From Enoplosus armatus (taxonomy: Eukaryota; Chordata; Actinopteri; Centrarchiformes; Enoplosidae): a stretch of 64,000 bases of DNA. Below the pieces are notes generated by a model. It searched no databases, had not been told where the DNA came from, and saw only the letters and a list, made by a program, of their open reading frames with translations. Each line of letters starts with the position of its first letter. Position 1 is the first letter of the stretch. This document shows, piece after piece, positions 37,499-50,302 of the stretch. The stretch covers positions 27,688,293-27,752,292 of the forward strand of contig NC_092182.1 in NCBI RefSeq assembly GCF_043641665.1. Reading direction: 5' to 3'. The translations under genes were made by a program, and so were the position numbers.

Positions 37499-37526
<28 letters not shown>
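37499..37526. repeat. (TG)n microsatellite
   Basis: Fourteen TG units. Confidence 0.95.
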
Positions 37527-37529
<3 letters not shown>

Positions 37530-37825
37530 GCAGGTGGCCAGAAACATGTGACAGCTGCCAACATGCAGAATGGTTTGGTTTATTGAATACTGCCTCTCTG
37601 GAGTCAGACTGAATGTATTCATGAATCATCCCCAAAGCAGTTTTATGGCTCTGTAATGAAAACTGGAGTCATGTTCTCTAACAACACCAATTGGGAAAAC
37701 ACTGTGAGGTGGTGTGTGTTCCCATCATGCAGTGTGTATTTGCATCAGTGCAGGGAGAAAATAAATGAGGGGGGTGTTCACTTTTTGGAGTCATTTTACT
37801 TTTTCTTAAGCAATGTTGATGTTCC

Positions 37826-38180
37826 AGTGGTGGAAAGTTACTAAGTACATTTGCCCAATTATTATACTTAAGGACAATTTTGAGGTACTGGTACTCACTT
37901 GCACATTGTACTTTTTACTCCACTACATTTATTTTACAGCTTTAGTTACAAGTTACTTTGCAGATTCAGATTAATAACACAAAATAGAATTAACAAATAA
38001 ATGATGCTGTATTGTTACAGGTTAAGCTACCCAGCAGTGCGTAAAGTAATGACCTTCACCAGCTGCAACATCAAAGTGATGAACACATTAATGCATCAAT
38101 AAGTAATATATTGTATATTATTCTGAAATTGGCCATTCTGCATAACAAGTACTTTCTCTGGTGATTTGTACTTTGTTGTT
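37826..38180. mobile_element. MITE fragment (CAGTGGTGGAAAGTTACTAAG end)
   Basis: The left end CAGTGGTGGAAAGTTACTAA, then GTACATTTGCCC, ATTTTGAGGTACTGGTACT and ACTTTTTACTCCACTACATT, match the consensus of an abundant fish hAT-like non-autonomous element. Its right end is diverged. Confidence 0.65.
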
Positions 38181-38189
38181 TTGAGTCGC

Positions 38190-41100
38190 ATCAAGTCACT
38201 GCTGCCAATATCATGTCATGGTTGCAGAGTCAGGTTGTCCACTGAGGCTCGGGACAACAGCTTCTTCTTCTACAATATTTAGCTGTAGCTTTCGTTAGTT
38301 TCAGCAGTGACTGTTGCAATATGAGCTGCACGTGAACGCCAGTGACGGGCAAAGCAGTCCTCGTCAATGTACTGAATCAGCAGAATCATTCAGTGTTCGA
38401 CTGCGAAGCCCCGCTGTGAAAGTCCTACTCTCACCGTCTGTTGTCTTTTCAGTCGCTGATCAATCGAGAAGCAGTCCGATTCCTCACGTTTATACGACCG
38501 GCAACCTGGAACACAGCAGCACGACAGGATAACAGCGTTTGAGCTTCCCACCCTGAGCGTGACGTCAGAGGAAAATGGCCGCCGTGTGACTATGGTCTAT
38601 TTCCAAAAACTGCTCCTCTTATGAAAAAATGGAAAATTAGGCACAATAGCTTCAGTAACATTTTAGATTATATTTCCTCACAAAAGGGAAATAAATAACC
38701 CAATGTCCTTACTTCCTCATCTCCTTTCAGACTATTTTAATCATCGCTGACAGATTGACACTCAAGATTCGTGAACATCAGTCGTCTCTCTGAAAGCTAG
38801 AAGAAGAACAAAACTTTCTTGGCAGCCATCAAGACACAAATCTGTGTCCGTTGGGAACGGACTCTGTGAGCACACTGACAGCAGCGTGGCAGAGTGTATT
38901 CTGGGATACCGGATCATGTTTCACTGTCAGCAGCTGCAGCAGGGTGAAGCTCATTTGCATGTAAAAATCTTCAAATGAATTTATGAAATCCTCATCGGGG
39001 GAGCAGGTCTAGATTTTCCACGTTGACAGAGAAATGTTTATGCTGACAGACGCTGAATATAATGTGACAACAGATCTATTGTTTCAGCAACAACAGCCAA
39101 AGGTCATGCTGTTTGTATCACTTCATTATTTTGCCGCCGCTGTAATCATCAATAACTATAGCTGAAGTGTTACATGTGTTGTTGCCAATAGGTTGCCTTT
39201 CAATAACGTGGACATTAGGTCTCCCACAGTTGTTGATTATTGATCTTCTACGGGTTCTCTCGACAGAATATCAAAGAGCCTGGACCCTGCTGAGGCAACC
39301 TAAAACGATTCTCTCTTCATTGATGGATGCATTGATACCTGTATCTGAGTCGCCTTCAGTTATCGCCGTTCACTCGCAGCGATCAGGCTTCACCAGCAGC
39401 AGCCAGAGATCAGTATACTTACAGTTTGAGGTTGTCTGAGAGTTGTTGATTTCAAACAAAGTAGATCCATTTCAGTTCAGCTTCTCCTTGGAGTCCTTGG
39501 CTCATTCTTATTATCCTCTCCCCCAACCCCCACCCAACCCCCACCCTAAACACACACACTCTCTATGAATAAGACATGGCGGCAGGAGCTGAAGGAAAGA
39601 CGTTTGCATGCTTGACACAATGCTTCCATTGTTTTGTTTATTCACTTTTTTATCGGGGAATATATTTTCTAATAAATACACAACACACATTCACATAAAC
39701 AGTAACGAACACTTTCCTACTGCAGGGCCCAATTACTTGACTTCACTGAGCGAAGAGTCATCACATATCCAGCTGACCTTCGGATCGTGCCTTCAATCTG
39801 CTTTTCAAAGTTTATCACATTCCCAGGGGTTTGGGTTTATATCAATACATTGACTCACATGAGCCTTGGGAAGACAGACAAAGCAGGCGGTCAGACGATT
39901 CGCAAGGAGTCAATCAGCTACCCACGGCCACGAGGCTCGTCCTGAAAAGCTGGATGTGTTAGCGTTACAGCAGTCAGAGCCTCGTGTGGTGCAGTTACAT
40001 GTTCAGTGTGATTTACAGGACTTTGTGTGAGTCAAAATTATCACTAGATGTAGAGAAAGCTTGATAGTCAGTCTCAGTTCGTTTCAAGATTATAAAAAGA
40101 GGTGACTTGACCTTTTTGTCAGCAAGTCGTATTTTCATTGTTGCAGGAGAAAACGATGGACTACAGCAGGGTAAAACTGAAATATAAGAACAAATAAATA
40201 GTGAATAAATGCTGCAAACAAAACCAATATTAGCACATCTTAAGTGGAATGGTCTTGCATTAGTCTCAAAGAAATGCCACTTTATTTATTCAATATCATT
40301 CACACCAACATTATTGTTGGTAAGCTTCTGTGCTTTCATATGTATGGATATAAATCACTAGAATATTCAACGTATGCCCCTTCAAAGTTTGCAGTTTGAT
40401 TTTTAACTACTATTTTACCCACGTTTTGTTCAACACATTAATGTATGTGCTCACACTTCAAGGTCATGTTGAATATCAACTTGAATATTAACAGAGATCA
40501 TTGAGAGAACAAATGTGTCCTCTGTGTGAGAGAAATGATGGTTTTACTCATTCATTTGTAAAATGGTTTAATCTTTATTTCTATATTTTGAAGTTGTCCA
40601 TTACCCATCTTCCATCCCTCTAAACGTCATGTCTGTTGATGATGACCTCATGTTTACGGCCTTGGTATTTATCTGTGGACGGTGAAGTGTTTTTGACTTT
40701 ATTAAACGGGCTCACTTCACTTCCCAACACATATCATTCAGTCGGTCATGCATTAAGCTCCGTTAAGCATAAAGTTTTAACTGCAGCCGGCAGAGCTCAT
40801 TTCATGCTTTCAAAGTATATCCAGTTTGTACAGAACCATTCATTTCCAAAGAGATACTTCAGCTAGTTTCTGAAGAACCATTAGCAGTTTGTAGAGCTGA
40901 AGGTTTTTATTTCATCAACAATTATAAAGTTATAAAAATGTGAGCTCATTGATTTATGGACACATTTCCAAATGTACCAGACTACAAAAACACCAGGGAA
41001 GACTTTGAGCTTAATGTTCCTGTATACGACTATACTATACTACGTTTTGTGCAACTTCCCTCTCGAACACGGGGAAGTTCAGTTCCAAGTGAAGGACCTG

Positions 41101-42040
41101 TTTTAGTTTGAAAAAACAACTCTTTTCCAAGGCAGCGCTGCTACAACACTTTCTGCTTGGAAAAGCCTTTAACAAAGTCTCCTTTTCATGCGGCTCTCAG
41201 TCATTGTGTGCTTGTTAGAAGAGTCAGAGCGATGTCTCCCAGTGGTAATGATCTGTTCTGCAACAGAGGAAGGATTTACTGGATCATCTATCCAATGAAA
41301 ACAGCCAACAAAAAGCAGCAGGCTGATCTCTTCATGTTGTGGCATTAAAGTCGAACCTGCCTCTGCCATTCATTCTCCTTCTGTCTCTCTTTTTATCATC
41401 CACTGTGTTCTTTTCATTTTTATTTCCCATCATTCTTTGTCTCCATGTATCTGCATGTCTTTTTTTTAAATGATGTGCACTGTCGCTCCATCTCTGTCTC
41501 TTTCATGCCTCTCCACATTTACTTTACAACGTCTTAATGAATAATGGAGCGAGCTATTGTCCTCCTGCTATTGTTGCCTCTTCATTTTATAACACTTCGT
41601 TCCCGGCTTCATATCATTCGGAAGTTCCTTTTTTAAAACAAGACCTTTGGTGACAAAAGGGAGGACAGTATAGTGTCTCCATTAGAACATTTATTCATGT
41701 TCAGTAACTGGGAAGAACAAACTTTAATAACTGAATTAAATGAATGAATTGATAATCTCTCTTTGCTAATCACTGAGCAAGGCAAGGGGAAATTTAATTA
41801 CAGTCAGTGTAATTAGAGCAGGACTCCCTCCACATCCCGGTGCAGCCTGTCTGCTGCTCACATCACTGGGATTCTCCCATAAACACCTCATTGCTTTTGG
41901 CATTAAAGAGCTCTTTGCTCAGAAATGTCTCCTTAAACTAAAAACAGTGTTGTAATAGCTGATGGGATGAAACAGACACCAGCTTGTCACTTTATTTTAC
42001 CAAACTGTTCGCACATATTGGCTTTTAACTGAGGCGTGTG
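38190..42040. other. Sequence without recognised gene
   Basis: C-rich patch CCCCAACCCCCACCC at about 39522-39546. Pyrimidine-rich stretch 41360-41530. No coding exon, RNA gene or firm repeat was recognised. Confidence 0.5.
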
Positions 42041-42045
42041 GCTCA

Positions 42046-42526
42046 ACACTCAGTGGCCACTTTATTAGGTACACCCGTACAGTGTAATGCAGTCCAAAAA
42101 CATTTCAGTTCAATTCAGTTTCATTTATATAATCGCAACAAAAGTTATCTCATGACACTTCACAAATAGAGCAGGTCCAGACCGACTCTTTCTAATATTA
42201 CTTACAGAGACCAACAGGTCCCACCATGAGAAGCACTGTGGAGACAGCTGTTGTTTCATAAACGTCCCTTTTATGATATCTCCATCATGTTAGAGGTCAT
42301 TGAGGTCATAGTTAGTGATAGTTTCTCATGTCCTTCATATTTACATTCATGAGGATATTAGCAGGATATTAGCAGGATATTAGAAACACCGCCCAGTATA
42401 ATGTAGTCCAGAACAACACCGCCTTTACTGAACATAAACGCCTTCAAGGTAGAATTTATAGCAGAGCTGTCGTATTGAATTGTAATAGATTGCACAGGTG
42501 TCCCTAATAAAGTGGCCACTGAGTGT
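42046..42526. mobile_element. hAT-like non-autonomous element with 29-30 bp inverted ends
   Basis: The left end ACACTCAGTGGCCACTTTAT, then TAGGTACACC, pairs with the right end GGTGTCCCTAATAAAGTGGC, then CACTGAGTGT (42497-42526). This end sequence is abundant across fish genomes. The interior has the expected AACACCGCC blocks and no transposase. It is interrupted by a second repeat at about 42105-42235 and holds a small triplicated 11-mer (GCAGGATATTA) at 42352-42384. No clear target duplication was found. Confidence 0.75.
42105..42235. repeat. Nested copy of the TTTATATA..GCAACAAAAGTTATC family
   Basis: TCAGTTTCATTTATATAATC, then CAACAAAAGTTATCTCATGA and CACTTCACAAATAGAGCAGG, match the repeat at 17909-18018. 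It lies inside the hAT-like element, so this repeat is probably the younger insertion. Confidence 0.65.
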
Positions 42527-42798
42527 ATATCTACATAGTGGAACAGTACCCCAATAAGAAAAATATTGATAAACTATTCATACTCATATATTCATCATTT
42601 ATTAATTATTTAATATTTATTTGATTTAACAACAACATTCATAAATCATTAGAAACATCTAACTAGAACTTCCTAAATATAAAAGTGAAATATGACTTTC
42701 ATTGAGTTTATTGTTTTTGACTTTCTCGTTTATTTTATTTCTTTGTTTTATCTTGTTTAAGTCAACTTGTCTCTTTAGTCAGCACTTCTTTACTAGAC

Positions 42799-43305
42799 AT
42801 GATCAATCTGTCTTTATTAACAGGCTACGTACCACAGTCCTTTAAAGTAGCTGTAATTAAACCTCTTCTTAAAAAGCCCACTCTTGATCCAGAGGCTTTA
42901 GCCAACTATAGACCTATATCTAACCTTCCCTTTCTCTCCAAGACTCTTGAGAAAGCAGTCGCCAGCCAGCTGTGTGACTTTCTACATGACAATAAGTTGC
43001 TTGAGGACTTTCAGTCAGGTTTCAGAGCTCATCATAGCACAGAGACAGCACTGGTGAAAGTTACAGATGACCTTCTAACTGCATCAGACAAAGGACTTGT
43101 CTCTATACTTGTTTTGTTAGATCTTAGTGCTGCATTCGACACCATTGACCATCATATCCTATTACAGAGACTGGAACATTTAATTGGCATCAAAGGAACC
43201 GCACTAAGCTGGTTTAAGTTGTATTTATCAGATCGATCTCAGTTTGTACATGTTAACGATGAATCCTCCATGTACGCCAAAGTCAGTCATGGAGTTCCAC
43301 AAGGT
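42799..43305 (+). pseudogene. LINE reverse transcriptase fragment (L2-type)
   Basis: An open stretch of about 169 recognisable codons covers the RT fingers and first palm motifs. It includes VPQSFKVAVIKPLLKKPTLD, NYRPISNLPFLSKTLEK, FQSGFRAHHSTETALVKV and LLDLSAAFDTIDH (motif A with the first catalytic Asp). It ends at SHGVPQG, the start of motif B. The reading frame then runs into unrelated sequence (43306 onward) before the FADD motif, so two catalytic aspartates, thumb and 3' end are missing. There are no stops within the fragment, so the insertion is fairly young. No 5' ORF is attached. Confidence 0.88.
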
Positions 43306-43319
43306 TACAAGGTTCCAAA

Positions 43320-43505
43320 TCTAAAAAAAAAAAGTAACTCGAAACTAAAGCTGTCAGATGAATGCAGTGCAGTAAAAAGTACAATATTTCTCTCTGAGAC
43401 GGGAGTAGAAGTAGAAAGTGACGTGAAGTGTGAAGTATAAGTACCTTACAATTGGTACCAAAGTTCAGTACTTAAGTAAATGTACTTAGTTACATTCTTT
43501 AGCTT
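43320..43505. mobile_element. MITE fragment (AGTACTTAAGTAAATGTACTTAG end)
   Basis: AGTACTTAAGTAAATGTACT, then TAGTTAC, with AAAGTACAATATTTCTCTCTG upstream, is the opposite end of the family found at 37826. Its junction with the reverse transcriptase fragment lies near 43306-43330. Confidence 0.6.
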
Positions 43506-43509
43506 TCTG

Positions 43510-46500
43510 TCTCTGTAGGATTTATGAGATTGCTCTGAATCTCTTTTTTCACTCGTGCTTTCTGTTGCTCTCTCGCTCTTTCAGTCTCCAGGATTAGTGA
43601 GATTCCTATCACTCCCCTTTTCCCTCCATCTTCCCATCTGTGATTGCACTTTCACTCTTTTCCCATCTCGTTGCCGGGAGTCCTGCAGTCTGCAGCTGAC
43701 AGTAAGACCCCTCTTTCTCCGTCTCCCTCGTCCTGTCTCACGTTCTCCGTTGTTTTGCCTTTGCTTTTCATTTGCCGCCCACTCTTCTCATGGCTCCTGA
43801 CCTCTCCTGCTCTCAGATAGGACTGGGTCCCTCGGGTACAAAGCCAAGTAGTCTCTTCCATTACAAGTCCAGGACCTGACATACATCATCACTTTGCCTT
43901 CCTTCATTGCAACCTTTATCTCTCTCTCAGATGACTGTCTCTGCCTCGGCCCCCTCGGTGCCTCGATCCCAGGATTGGAAGCATGTCTCTCAGGAATTAC
44001 ACTATTTTCTCGCTCAATGTCCATCATTTTCCATCCCATGAAACATTTGGGCCAGATGTACTGACAGTGTGTCTCTCTCCTTTATTCAGGGAGGATCGCA
44101 CAAATAATATCAGATGTGTGTTTTTCCATCACAAACTTTGGGACAGCTTGTGGGAAAAAAACAACCTCCCTGCCGTTTGCTCCACTCTCTCTCTACTCTT
44201 TTCCCTTTTTACATACACCCAGATTATATATACTAAAAAAGAGGAGGGGGCATGTTAACAGAACCCTCTGAAGACCAGGAGAACACAGCATAGATGGATT
44301 TCAGAGGATGTTGTAGTGGCGAAAGTAAACTGAATTATTCCTTTTCTCTCTTTAAGTCTTCTTACTACGTTTGTGTCCCTTTCTCCTGTTGTGGCTCCTC
44401 TGCTGTGGCCCGTTAGCTGTGATAGAGATGATGACCAAGGTTTTGACAGCAGTGAATGTGAAGTCAGTGTGCCACATCCACATTAGCATCCTCTGTTTTA
44501 GAGACTCTGGATCTTCTTGCTTTCTGTCCCTCAGTTCCTGCCCTGCCAGAGGGGTAAAGGCAGTGATCTGGCAGGCACCTCGTTAGATACATATCCCTTA
44601 CTCTGCTTCGAAAATCTACAATACAGACACACAGATTCCCAGTTGGAGAAGTCATTGCAATTCATTGAGGCCTGAAATTAATTTCATATGTCTTTACAAG
44701 AGAATCCAGCGGGGCATAGAGGGAGAGAGCAGAGCTGAGAGAAACTAGAGGCAAGGAATTCACTGACATACACGCATGGATAAGCGTGCATATTCATAAT
44801 CAGGATGATAATACTGCACTGTACTGCATGTTGGAACAATAGCATCTCAGAATAACTAAAAACATGTCGGACCAAAACTTTGAAGAGGCAACACAATTAC
44901 ATCCGCAGAGAGCAGCACTGACGCAGTTTGGTTACATCACATGAGCTGACCAGAATAAAGCTCCAACAGGGCGTCCTGGTTCCCCGGGGGTTTGAAACAC
45001 TGATCATGTAATCACAATGCCCCCGGTCTGAGTCGAGTGGGGTTTCCTGTTAGTTTCCTGTTAGGTGTCTACTGTCACAAGGTGGCAACTCGCTATTATC
45101 TTTCCCACCGTTTCAGTTGCACGACCAAGGGTGCACCCTGTGTTCAGATGTGTTGCATACTCACCCCCGCCGCCACCCATCAACAAGTTCGGTTGGCAAA
45201 ACAGGGGCGGAACATAGTTTTCTGTTGAATAGGATGTGCTGTTCATAGTCACATGAAGAGTCGATCTGGTGACTTCTGTTGTGATTTGACGCTGTATAAA
45301 TAAGTAATATAATAAGTTGAATTTTCTTCTGTAATTATTAAGCCTAGTGGGAGGGGCCACAGGTTTAAAATGGGCTGCCTTGGCCCTGGCGGAGTCGGTC
45401 TTACCTTAGTTACAGAGAAGGTAACATACTGAACTGAGTCCATATTGGATTGTATTTTCTTTCTTAGTTATTGAGGAACTCCCTTTTTGTATTATTTTAT
45501 AATCCTGTTAGAGAGTATTGTTTTCTCTTTTTTGTAATGGCATAATAAATCACACCATCACAATATTTTATTTTATTTAGGTATAAATATGTGTTTCCTA
45601 TTGAAATAGAACCCAGCGACACACAATCTAATAAAAAGGCAAAAAATGCCCCAAGAGATTTCACAAAAAGTTGTATGTTTTAAAGTTAATGAGGCTGTTC
45701 TGTAGGTTGGTTAAACAAGACAATTTAGCAGAAGATGGAAGTGAGACAGACAGATACCCCTGTTGTCACTCTGCGACCCCCCCGATTACCTCCATGTCAG
45801 TTGGTCCAGCTCCAAGTCACAGCAACACACAGGATCTTCTTGGAAATGTAAAAAAACAAAAGTGCCTGGCGTTTAAACATCACAGGGGGCTGCACTGATG
45901 GGGGCGTGTTGTTTCAGGTACCAGCGAGGCCTGAAACACGATCCATTTAGTTCGATTTCACACCATAACTTATTTCAGAGACCTGAAGTTACACATTTCC
46001 TTTAAAGTTAGTGTCTGTGTCACATTAACAAAGCTACATGTCAGTGTGCTGCACCGCCTCGCTCAACTCTCTCGGACAGGAGGACTGAGTCTCTACAGTT
46101 CTGCACGTGGCAGCCAATTATTTACTGTATAGCAAATCCTCAGATTCTGGCAATATATGCTGTCTGCCTTCTGGCTTAAACACTGCTGGAACTTTATTTT
46201 AATGGAAACACTGCTCTCTGAGCCTGTGGGTGATGTTCCCCTTCACTTACAAGTATCAGATTTACTCGCTCTGACTCTCTGCCAGTGTTTCCTTCTGAGT
46301 GCTAATCAATTGTGTAATTAAGTAATAAGACAATGCTCTGTAAGCCAGTCTAAAAAGTTAAAATATACTGTATGAGGAAAAATAGTGAATAATGAGAAAA
46401 GACAGAGAGTGATAAGGGAAATGTAATTTAATTTGCCAAATAAAGAGCACACTGCTTCCCACAAGGATACAGGAAGTTGGCATCTTAGACAGCAGAGCCC

Positions 46501-47485
46501 AATACAAATGTAATTCCTGGGGATGTTGGGCTGTTTTGTTTTGTTGTTGTGTTTACTGTAAATTCACAGTCTCATGTCATTATTAAAACTTCTGTACAGT
46601 TAAATCAGAACACCTATTTAAATTACGACACGTTGGGACTTTGTGCTTCTGCCTTGATTAGTTTCAGCTGATTTTCAGTTATTGTGGTTTGTTCAATTTG
46701 TATTTTATTTCTACTTGCAATTGTAGTGAGACCGACCTTGTAGGTTTCTTTTCTGAATCTTATTCTGCACTTGTTTTGTTTTATGTTGCATAGACTCTAA
46801 TCTTGCTTGCAGTCTTGTCCACATGATCAAATTGAGAAAACTCTTAAACTGCTGAAATCGGCTCACCAGTCCGGTCCATTTCCCCCCTGAGCTGTCTTCT
46901 TTCCCCTGTTTCCTTTGTTGCTGTTCAAACTGGTGAGACCAATTTTTCTTTTTGAAATGCTTGTTGTTGGCAGTCGCTGAATAGAACAGACACATAATTC
47001 AGTCAGAGGGAAAAGCCAGCCTTCAACGGGGAGGACAGGAACTTGCATAGAAACACCACAGAGGAGATTAAAAAGATGGCAGAGTGGAGCACCTACACCG
47101 ATGATCGATGAAAGGATAGAAAGACAGAATAGACAGAGTAGAAAGAAATGTAACAATGAGCGTGAAAGAGACATGAGATGACAAAGGCCAAGTACAGATT
47201 CTGTACTCTCACTTTGAGCTTTCGCTCTAGTTTGTATGCCATTTTAGTGATGACACAATTACTTTACATTGTGTATAATTCTTGTAATTCAGAAAACAGC
47301 ATTTGTCCATATTGCTGTATAGAGTATTGATTAGCAACAGTACTTGCAAACTAGTAGATGACATATTCCCTAAATAAGTTTTGAACTGACTGTATGGAAA
47401 CTAACTTGGGTTATAATGAGTTACAATCAAAGCTGAAGTGTGAGGATTTTATTATTCACTGTATACACAAACAAGACTATGAGTC
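43510..47485. other. Sequence without recognised gene
   Basis: Pyrimidine-rich from 43540 to about 43960. Region 45060-45620 has a TATA-like box (45294) and an AATAAA (45543) but no demonstrable LTR structure. Homeodomain-like AATTAAG motifs at about 46300 are not evidence on their own. Confidence 0.5.
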
Positions 47486-47489
47486 TACA

Positions 47490-47705
47490 GCATGCTAGCA
47501 GCTCTAACAGCAGTGCTTTGAGCTAAATGCTAACATCAGCATGCTAACATGCTCAAATTTTGACCCGACGATGGATCGAGATGAAACATGTTTTGTTTAT
47601 TCTCTGTGTGTACCAAATGTCAGAGGCAATCCATCCAGTAGTTGTTGAGATATATCAGTCTGGGCCAAAGTGATGGACAGACCACCTGACAGACCCCCTG
47701 ACAGA
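47490..47705. repeat. Dispersed teleost repeat (GCATGCTAACATGC family), copy 2
   Basis: Contains ATCAGCATGCTAACATGC and later AATCCATCCAGTAGTTGTTG, then AGATATATCAGTCTGGGCCA and ATGGACAGACCACCTGACAG. This is the 3' part of the consensus whose 5' part is at 16230. Confidence 0.65.
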
Positions 47706-47709
47706 CCAC

Positions 47710-48574
47710 GGCTGAAAGCAGCCTACAAAATGACTTGGACAGAGTCTATGGTGTCCAGGTACAGTGTCTGTACTGTTTGCCCTGGCTTCATGTGTTTCTT
47801 GACACACTTCTTACACGACCGATGTCTCTCCTACACACCCCACCGGTTAGTGAGTATGTCTGTTAGTTAAATCAATTTCTTTGGGACTGATATATCGGTG
47901 TGGCATCCTTTTGTTGCCAGCCTTGAGCCAGGTGGTAACAAGGTAGAGAAAAGAGAGCGAAACAGAGAAAAAGGGTCGTAGAGAGAAATCATTTCCCGAC
48001 CTGATGTGTACATGTCATGACACAGATGAAGGGCTCCATCATCAGCACCTTCAGACATTCCAAAAGGGTTTTTCCTCTGATAAATCAAAGTGTGTCTCCA
48101 GATTATAGTCCTGGTTGGTTATAAAGAGAGAGATGATTGCTGAATGTAAATACATCGTAAGGCTGAAAAAATAAATAGTATCAAAAACGGGGTTTGATTT
48201 GATGAAGATCTGACGGATTATAACTTTAATTGAAAGAAGTTTCGTGTTTACAGAGCTCTGTCTCAGTTGGACATGTATTTGCTTTTCATCCCCAGAAGAC
48301 TTGATGTTTTGAGAACAGCTTGTCTCTGTTTTTATGCTGCAGTTACAATCCAGATATCACATGTAGATGCATGCATTTTAATCATAGTTTAATCTGACAA
48401 GGGGATCGCACAGTATATCATGATAATAATGCTCTGTGCAAATCTATACGGCTTCAGTTAAAACTCTGCTCGGGGTCATTTGGCCATCGGAGTAATTGAC
48501 TGAAACATAGGATTAATATCATTAACCTGATTGCATCAAAATGCTAACATGCTAGAGTATTGTTCTTTAGAACA

Positions 48575-48575
<1 letters not shown>
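47710..48575. other. Sequence without recognised gene
   Basis: No coding region, RNA or firm repeat was recognised. Confidence 0.55.
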
Positions 48576-48577
<2 letters not shown>

Positions 48578-48611
<34 letters not shown>

Positions 48612-48885
48612 ACAAGTATTACTCATGTTGTGGGGACATAAATCTGTTCACACAATCACATTGTGGGGACTCGCCCCCCTTTTGGGGACAAAATGCAACT
48701 TAAATCATTACATTTTAGGGTGAAGACTTGGTTTAAAGTTAGGGTAAGGTTAGGTTTAGGTTAGGGTTAGGGTTAGGAAAGTAGTGCTTATGGTTAAGCT
48801 TAGGATAGGTCTCCAGGAGATGAATGTAAGTCAATGTAACTTCATCTGAATTGATGGAAACATGACTGTGTGTGTGTTTATACAC
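48578..48885. repeat. TG-flanked dispersed repeat containing TTAGGG-like copies
   Basis: A (TG)16 tract at 48579-48610 is followed by TTGTGGGGACATAAATCTGT, TTGTGGGGACTCGC, TTTTGGGGACAAAATGC and then GGTTAGGGTTAGGGTTAGG (48758-48776). It ends near ATGAATGTAAGTCAATGTAA and TGTGTGTGT. I recognise this order from a very abundant percomorph repeat, so the TTAGGG copies here are part of the repeat unit and not a telomere remnant. Confidence 0.7.
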
Positions 48886-48889
48886 GCAT

Positions 48890-49200
48890 GTCTGCTTCTG
48901 ACTTTGAATGACTTTGCAGCTCTCCTGACATCACAGCTGAGCCTCGATGTGACTATGTCCTACTTTTCACATTGTGTACTGCATGAAGCTAACTTCCTGA
49001 TGCTCTCCTGCTTCCGAATGATTCAGAAAGCTAAAATTCTTTACTACACAACACCATGAATTCTTGTGTCACCGTTAGACAAAGAATAGGATGCATTTGT
49101 CACATCATAAACATAGACAATCATTTTAGAAGCTTTAGCCAAGAAAGAACCTGTAAATGAAATGTTTAGCTTCACTACAGGGTTTTTGGTCATTCTCTTG
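48890..49200. other. Sequence without recognised gene
   Basis: No coding region or repeat was recognised. Confidence 0.5.
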
Positions 49201-49204
49201 GTCA

Positions 49205-49445
49205 TCAGTGGTAGAAGAAGTATTCAGATACTTTACTCAAGTAAAAGTACCAATATCACAATGTTAAAATCCTTCATTACAAGTAAAACTGCTGCATATT
49301 CACTGCTAGTGAAGTAAAAGCATGTAAGTATTATCAGCAAAATATACTGATTATATATGACATTATTAGATTGGTAATACGCATGCATCAGTGCATTAGT
49401 AATGTATTTCTAATTGTAACTGCTTTATATACTTTTATGTAGTGT
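49205..49445. mobile_element. MITE fragment (CAGTGGTAGAAGAAGTATTCAG end)
   Basis: The left end TCAGTGGTAGAAGAAGTATT, then CAGATACTTTACTCAAGTAA, then AAGTACCAATA, matches the fish element also seen at 36858 (other orientation) and 63530. The other end is diverged. Confidence 0.65.
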
Positions 49446-49449
49446 ACAT

Positions 49450-49600
49450 CAGTGGTTCCCAACCTAGGGGTCGGGCCCCTCCAAAGGGTCACCAGGTGAG
49501 TCTGAGGGATCATTGAGATCATTCATGGGAGGGGAAAGTTTCTGGAGTTTTGATTTGAACAGTTATTGAATTGAAACCCTGTGAGGAGTTTAAACAGGAA
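49450..49600. mobile_element. hAT-type element left end
   Basis: CAGTGGTTCCCAACCTAGGG, then GTCGGGCCCCTCC, is the typical start of a fish hAT non-autonomous element. The partner end was not found. Confidence 0.65.
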
Positions 49601-49604
49601 ATGT

Positions 49605-50300
49605 CACTTTGGTGCAACTGCTAATAGCTCATAAGAACCTTTTCACCACTGTTGGTTGGTGCAACACTCAGATGAATCCTAATATTTTCGATGACCCCCT
49701 GATCTCTCCTCTAGTAGCACCATCAGCCCTAAATTTCTATTTGTACACAACAAATATCCAAATCAAATGGGCAGATCGCTGACATTTACTAAACAATGAT
49801 GTGATGGTTGTGGTGATGCAGCACAATACAATAATCATGGGATTTTACAGAGGAGAGGATTTCCATAAATGACATGTTAAAGAGCTGAAAATGAATACTT
49901 AATGATTTTGAAACGTGTCACTGTTTCACTTTAAATTCTGCATTAAAAACAAATTAACCCATGACCTGTGTGCTGCATCTGAAGAGCGTCTCGTGTCACC
50001 ATGAAGGCATGATCAGGTCATTGTGAAGACAAGATTAGACTGCAGGTTCGGGGTATTATGGGTATTAGTGTAAAAGCCCAGGTGTCATATGAACGTTGAT
50101 CCGGGGTCAGCTTTTTAAATCCCTCCTACATCGTCAGGATTAAAGCCGTGGAAACTGAATAAACGTGTCGTCTGCTCTCAAGGGCATCTTCATGACTGAG
50201 ACTGCATACGCACACATTAGGTAGGCCAGGAAGCACTGCCTTATAGCAGTTATAATCCATATTTATATAATAGCAATGTGTGAAATGACAATGTGAAAAT
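49605..50300. other. Sequence without recognised gene
   Basis: May include the interior of the hAT-type element beginning at 49450. No coding region was recognised. Confidence 0.5.
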
Positions 50301-50302
50301 AA

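Noticed and set aside
45060..45620. Possible solo LTR (TATA-like box and AATAAA)
   Set aside because: No convincing TG...CA borders, target duplication, primer-binding site or internal coding region was found.
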